DNA of 48,302 nt, from positions 1-48,302 of the forward strand of contig CAYZIC010000010.1 in the NCBI GenBank assembly GCA_964478335.1, in the 5' to 3' direction. The translations under genes were made by a program, and so were the position numbers. Positions within the stretch are counted from its first letter, which is position 1; every line of letters starts with the position of its first letter. The notes beneath the pieces were generated by a model. That model had not been told where the DNA came from and did not search any database. It saw nothing but the letters and a program-made list of their open reading frames with translations. Source of the DNA: CAYZIC01 sp964478335 (lineage in GTDB: Bacteria > Verrucomicrobiota > Kiritimatiellia > RFP12 > DVOR01). Positions 46,001 through 48,302 of the stretch are shown here, piece by piece.

Positions 46001-46332
46001 GAGCTAAAGTAGAGCATGTCCTCGACACCGTTGACTTCTTGCTCGATCGGGATACCGACAATCTTAGCCAAGTCCACTGCGCTTGCGCCTGGATAGGTCG
46101 TCTCGACGGAGATTTCTGGAGGCGTGATTTCGGGGTATTGCGTGATGGGCAAGGTCATGAGCGAGAATGCCCCCACCAATGTCATCACAATCGCAATCAC
46201 GATTGCAAAGCGCGGACGCTCCACAAAGACTCGTGAAAAAATAAAGGATTGCGGAAGCTCCTTGATCATCTGCAGCAAGGTCTTCTTTTCATTCGCCTCA
46301 ATCGCGGCGAGTTGTTCTTCTTGAGTTGCCAT
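43069..46332 (-). CDS. RND multidrug efflux transporter, AcrB/MexB (HAE1) type
   Basis: A 1087-residue inner-membrane proton antiporter. The two halves each carry six membrane segments and a large periplasmic loop. Typical motifs include SLMTLPITQYPEITPPEISVETTYPGA, the docking and porter signatures, and the membrane stretch VVDDAIVVVERV in TM4 that holds the paired proton-relay Asp residues. It expels lipophilic compounds through the outer-membrane factor encoded next. ATG 46332 was chosen over 46353 because of an exact AAGGAG site five bases upstream. It lies 26 bases after the fusion-protein gene. Substrates cannot be told from sequence. Confidence 0.96.
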   Translation of the reverse strand: MATQEEQLAAIEANEKKTLLQMIKELPQSFIFSRVFVERPRFAIVIAIVMTLVGAFSLMTLPITQYPEITPPEISVETTYPGASAVDLAKIVGIPIEQEVNGVEDMLYFSSSSTDSGRYSLSVTFAMGTDRDMNMVRVQNRISQATAKLPSEVIQQGVTVRAKSSDTLGFFALRSPNGTHSKLDLSDYVYSNLRDTLLRVPGVGSVSVYGPKSSMRIWLDPERLAAQKMGPDEVIAAIQSQNLQASLGAVGSAPVKDALVQQMYTITAKGRLSDAVEFDDIIVRTAEQGGLVKISDVARVEIGQNSYGSDGFFNGTSAISMAVNQTPGSNAIETMDLLLKELKRLEANFPADMMLEYPYDATEYVRTSIAEIVETLIITFLLVVGICYLFLQDFRSTLVPSITIPVSLLSAFMVLKLTGFTINTLTLFALLLAIGVVVDDAIVVVERVLYHMEKNALDAKTATLVAMREVTGAVIATTLVLLAIFVPVALIPGITGRIYAQFAVTISMTVVFSSVNALTLSPALCATILRVPQPHKHGPFAWFNSGLAWLTKRYVWVSKWFSRKLFVVLLIFVGMTVGSKLILDMTPTSFLPNEDQGVVFVDMSLKEGTSLPTTQAALNAFADEVRAIPGVRATLAVAGNAMMSGSAENVGMVITPLDDWSDRGPKDQTVESIIEQINVIKARYTQARVIAFTPPAIMGLGMAGGLDIRFQALNDMDPIKLEQNLNAFVGALRRAPELNPMRTYSPYTATTPKLLLDVDREKAESYKVPVSTLFSTLQNYLGSRYVNDINIGTQVNQVIVQSDWNGRATPDSVDKIYVKSQTGNMVPVSAMVTSETVVGPRNYARYNMYPSAQISAATNMGVSSGQAMAAVKRIAKETLSKDYTFEWSGLSYQEEQASGQTMILVLAGIFFGYLFLVAQYESWTIPLPVMISVMVAALGALVGIVYTGISLSIYAQLGLVLLVGLAAKNAILIVEFAAQRREQGLGIVDAAGDAAGQRLRAVLMTALTFVLGVLPLVYATGAGAAARREIGTTVYYGMLAATCVGIILIPALFVAFQSFREWGKSLRGKIAARDTSPSDTNKEQSHE

Positions 46333-46358
46333 GGCTACTCCTTCTTCAATCAAAATGG

Positions 46359-47555
46359 TTACTTAGCAGCCTTGGGCGCAACAGCCTGAGCGGCATCCGC
46401 CGAGACGATCTCGACCTTGCTCGTGGGGTTGATTTGAGAGACACCACTGGTGACGACCTTCTCACCAGCAGCCACACCCGAGACCTGCACATACATGCCC
46501 TGAACCACACCTAGCGTCACCGGACGCATCGTCACGCCACCCTCAGCCGTTGGCACATAGACAAATGACCCCTTGGCATTGGTCAAGATTGCGGTTTGTG
46601 GGACAGTCGTCACCTTAGCGGCAGCCTTTTCGTCGATGTAAACCGAAACATAACCCTTGGAGAGGAGCTTTTGCTTGGGGTTGTCAAAGCGCAAGCGGAT
46701 AGGCAAGCTGGCGGTCGATTCGCTCATTTCGTTGTCCACGAAGTCAAGCGTGCCGAGCTTTTCGTAAAAGTCCCCCGTTGGCAACATCACACGATAGCGC
46801 ATATTATCTTTAACGTGGCCGCTCATGCCCTTGAGGTAATCACGGTCAGAGATGGAAAAGACCACCCGGATCGGATCCGTCTGAATGATCCGAGCCAGAG
46901 CCGCCGAAGACGGCGCCACATAGTCACCCAACTTAGCCTTAGCCGAACCGATCCGCCCCGAGATAGGCGCCTTGATCAGCGTGCGCTCGAGGTCAATTTT
47001 GGCCGCCAAGAGATTCGCCTCCGCCTGCTTAACCATTGCCTTAGCCTGCAAAGCACCCGCATGCGCCGAATCGATCTCTGTCTGCGTCACAGAGCGCTTG
47101 TCTACCTTTTGCATACGCGCATCATAGCGGCAGGCGCGTTCGGCCTCAGCATTGGCCTTAGCCAATTCCGCCGTACGCTGTGCGACCAAAGCCGTATAGG
47201 TCGAATTGTCAATTTGGAAGAGCGGATCGCCCGCCTTGACCATGGAGCCTTCTTCAAAGGCCACCTTCGCAATATAACCTGCGACTTGAGCCTTAAGCTC
47301 GACCTCTTGCACCGGCTCGACCGCACCAATGAAGCGCGTCGCCGGATTGAGCGCACGCAGCGAGACCTCCTCCACCTCGACAGGGGTCTTGCGATTCATC
47401 ATCGCACCCATCTTCGCTTGCATCTCAGCCTTTTTGTCCTTCATCTCATTAATTGCCTTTGAGAAACCCAACGACATACCGATACCACCAGAAATCATCG
47501 CCACGATAATCATCGCCACGATGTTGCCAATTTTGCCTTGCTTTGATTCACTCAT
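46359..47555 (-). CDS. RND efflux periplasmic adaptor (membrane fusion protein)
   Basis: A 398-residue AcrA/MexA-like protein. An N-terminal membrane helix (about 10-30) replaces the usual lipid anchor. It is followed by a biotinyl-lipoyl half (about 75-110, VELKAQVAGYIAKVAFEEGSMVKAGDPLFQID), a hairpin of long helices (about 115-185), the second lipoyl half (LIKAPISGRIG), a beta-barrel domain and a membrane-proximal domain. It bridges the RND pump and the outer-membrane factor. Its ATG shares one base with the tetR stop (TAATG) and has an AGGAG site eight bases upstream, so translation is coupled to tetR. Confidence 0.94.
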   Translation of the reverse strand: MSESKQGKIGNIVAMIIVAMISGGIGMSLGFSKAINEMKDKKAEMQAKMGAMMNRKTPVEVEEVSLRALNPATRFIGAVEPVQEVELKAQVAGYIAKVAFEEGSMVKAGDPLFQIDNSTYTALVAQRTAELAKANAEAERACRYDARMQKVDKRSVTQTEIDSAHAGALQAKAMVKQAEANLLAAKIDLERTLIKAPISGRIGSAKAKLGDYVAPSSAALARIIQTDPIRVVFSISDRDYLKGMSGHVKDNMRYRVMLPTGDFYEKLGTLDFVDNEMSESTASLPIRLRFDNPKQKLLSKGYVSVYIDEKAAAKVTTVPQTAILTNAKGSFVYVPTAEGGVTMRPVTLGVVQGMYVQVSGVAAGEKVVTSGVSQINPTSKVEIVSADAAQAVAPKAAK

Positions 47556-48163
47556 TATTGTACTCCTAAGTTAGTCACTAAAATAGATAAACCGACCTCA
47601 ATCGTCCGCATCCCATCCATCTCGCTCTGTGCGAAAAAGACCTGACGCAACGTCGAGAAAAAGATTCCGCGCACCAAGACCATCGCCTGCTCAGGCGACA
47701 AGTCCGAACGCATCCGCCCAGCCACTTGTAGCCGGCCAAAACGCTGTTGCACGCGTTCAAAAGCATCGAGCTTTTGCTCTGGCAAGATCTCTGCCAACTT
47801 CGCCTTGAGCTCTGGTGACCATTCCACACGCGTCATCGCAAAGATAAAGAAACGCTTCATCTCCTCATCCTCAATCGTTTGGCGCGCCCAATCCAACAGA
47901 TCCGCCTGCACCAAAGCCAACGAATCCCCCATTTCAGGAATACGCATCGCCTCGTAGTGTTCATTTTGCATACGGATCAGCTCTGCCAAGATCGCAACCT
48001 TGTTCTCAAAGTGCCAATAGATCGCCCCTTTGGTCACATTCATGCGACTGGTGATATCGGCAAAGGTCGTCGTGGCATAGCCCTTTTCGGCAAAAACATC
48101 CAGAGCCGTGCGCAAGATCAATGCACGCGTCTCCTCGGCTTCTTCCTTTGTTCTTCTTGCCAT
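47555..48163 (-). CDS. TetR-family transcriptional repressor
   Basis: A 202-residue regulator. The N-terminal helix-turn-helix (about 10-55, with ILRTALDVFAEKGYATTTFADI and the recognition helix in VTKGAIYWHFENK) is the AcrR/TtgR type. The helical C-terminal part binds ligand and forms the dimer. It is first in an operon with a complete RND efflux system, so it probably represses its own promoter and the pump until an inducing compound binds. A 20-base palindrome overlapping the promoter upstream is the likely operator. Confidence 0.95.
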   Translation of the reverse strand: MARRTKEEAEETRALILRTALDVFAEKGYATTTFADITSRMNVTKGAIYWHFENKVAILAELIRMQNEHYEAMRIPEMGDSLALVQADLLDWARQTIEDEEMKRFFIFAMTRVEWSPELKAKLAEILPEQKLDAFERVQQRFGRLQVAGRMRSDLSPEQAMVLVRGIFFSTLRQVFFAQSEMDGMRTIEVGLSILVTNLGVQ

Positions 48164-48186
48164 AATACTCCTTTAAAACGCCGCCC

Positions 48187-48215
48187 ATTATACATACTTA
48201 CCAGTAGGTATGCAA
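48187..48215 (-). promoter_or_regulatory. tetR-efflux promoter with overlapping operator
   Basis: On the minus strand -35 TTGCAT (48210-48215), 17-base spacer and a consensus -10 TATAAT (48187-48192). The spacer is filled by an imperfect palindrome (48193-48212, arms CATACTTAC and GTAGGTATG around CA, 8 of 9 pairs matching), which is the expected site for the TetR-family repressor encoded just downstream. Confidence 0.8.
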
Positions 48216-48230
48216 GCAGAAAAGGAGATA

Positions 48231-48261
48231 AAAGGCTATAAAAGTAACTTTTATAGCCTTA
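48231..48261 (-). terminator. Palindromic hairpin, probable terminator of an upstream minus-strand gene
   Basis: A 14-bp perfect stem (48232-48245 with 48247-48260, AAGGCTATAAAAGT/ACTTTTATAGCCTT) has a single central base, so the real loop is larger. On the minus strand it is followed by TTTTAT. It probably ends a transcript entering from beyond the window; a regulatory site is possible. Confidence 0.5.
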
Positions 48262-48302
48262 AAAAGAGGAGTTCGTTGAGTTAATCGGCCTGATTTGGCT
48301 GG

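Overview
The window reads as a draft-genome scaffold (one run of 100 Ns) from a diderm bacterium of the PVC group, most likely Lentisphaerota, Kiritimatiellota or another Verrucomicrobiota relative. Four things point there: an intact five-gene pilus-like locus in the order known from Akkermansia (Amuc_1098 to Amuc_1102), a divergent FtsZ inside a small ddl-ftsQ-ftsA-ftsZ cluster, a very large secreted protein full of Asp-rich calcium-binding repeats, and an RGG-tailed RRM protein. An outer membrane (LptD, secretin, TolC-like protein) and peptidoglycan synthesis (Ddl, RodA, FtsQ) are both encoded. The taxon is inferred from gene content only.

Layout. 1-700: an RRM RNA-binding protein on the minus strand, with a strong promoter and a long leader. 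1229-6882 (plus): lipoprotein, ddl, ftsQ, ftsA, divergent ftsZ, xerC/D-type recombinase, tightly spaced and probably one transcript. 15802-7194 (minus): rodA, RNase E/G, lptD, a secreted caspase-fold peptidase-like protein, nnr; an envelope and housekeeping operon. 27612-16546 (minus): a 3688-residue secreted repeat protein. 27613-29036: gene-poor repeat region with the assembly gap and tRNA-Lys(UUU). 32516-29037 (minus): coaE, rho, a UbiA-like membrane protein. 40858-32763 (minus): Amuc_1102-like, PilM-PilN fusion, Amuc_1100-like, Amuc_1099-like and secretin, from one promoter to one strong terminator. 48163-41604 (minus): tetR, membrane-fusion protein, RND pump and outer-membrane factor, with a palindromic operator lying over the promoter.

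How the genes work together. The plus operon covers D-Ala-D-Ala synthesis and the divisome core. The rodA operon covers elongation, RNA turnover, LPS export and metabolite repair. The Amuc-like locus would build a periplasm-spanning platform ending in a secretin, but no pilus ATPase or pilin is present in the window. The tetR operon is a self-contained tripartite efflux system.

The least explained part is the intergenic DNA. Almost every gap over 300 bases holds short GC-rich hairpins whose stems differ between copies while pairing is kept, often with a conserved tail. Two gaps 12.5 kb apart (28828-28998 and 41314-41488) share a roughly 170-base block with nested stems kept by wobble changes. 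This looks like an uncharacterised structured intergenic element and is the best candidate here for something new.
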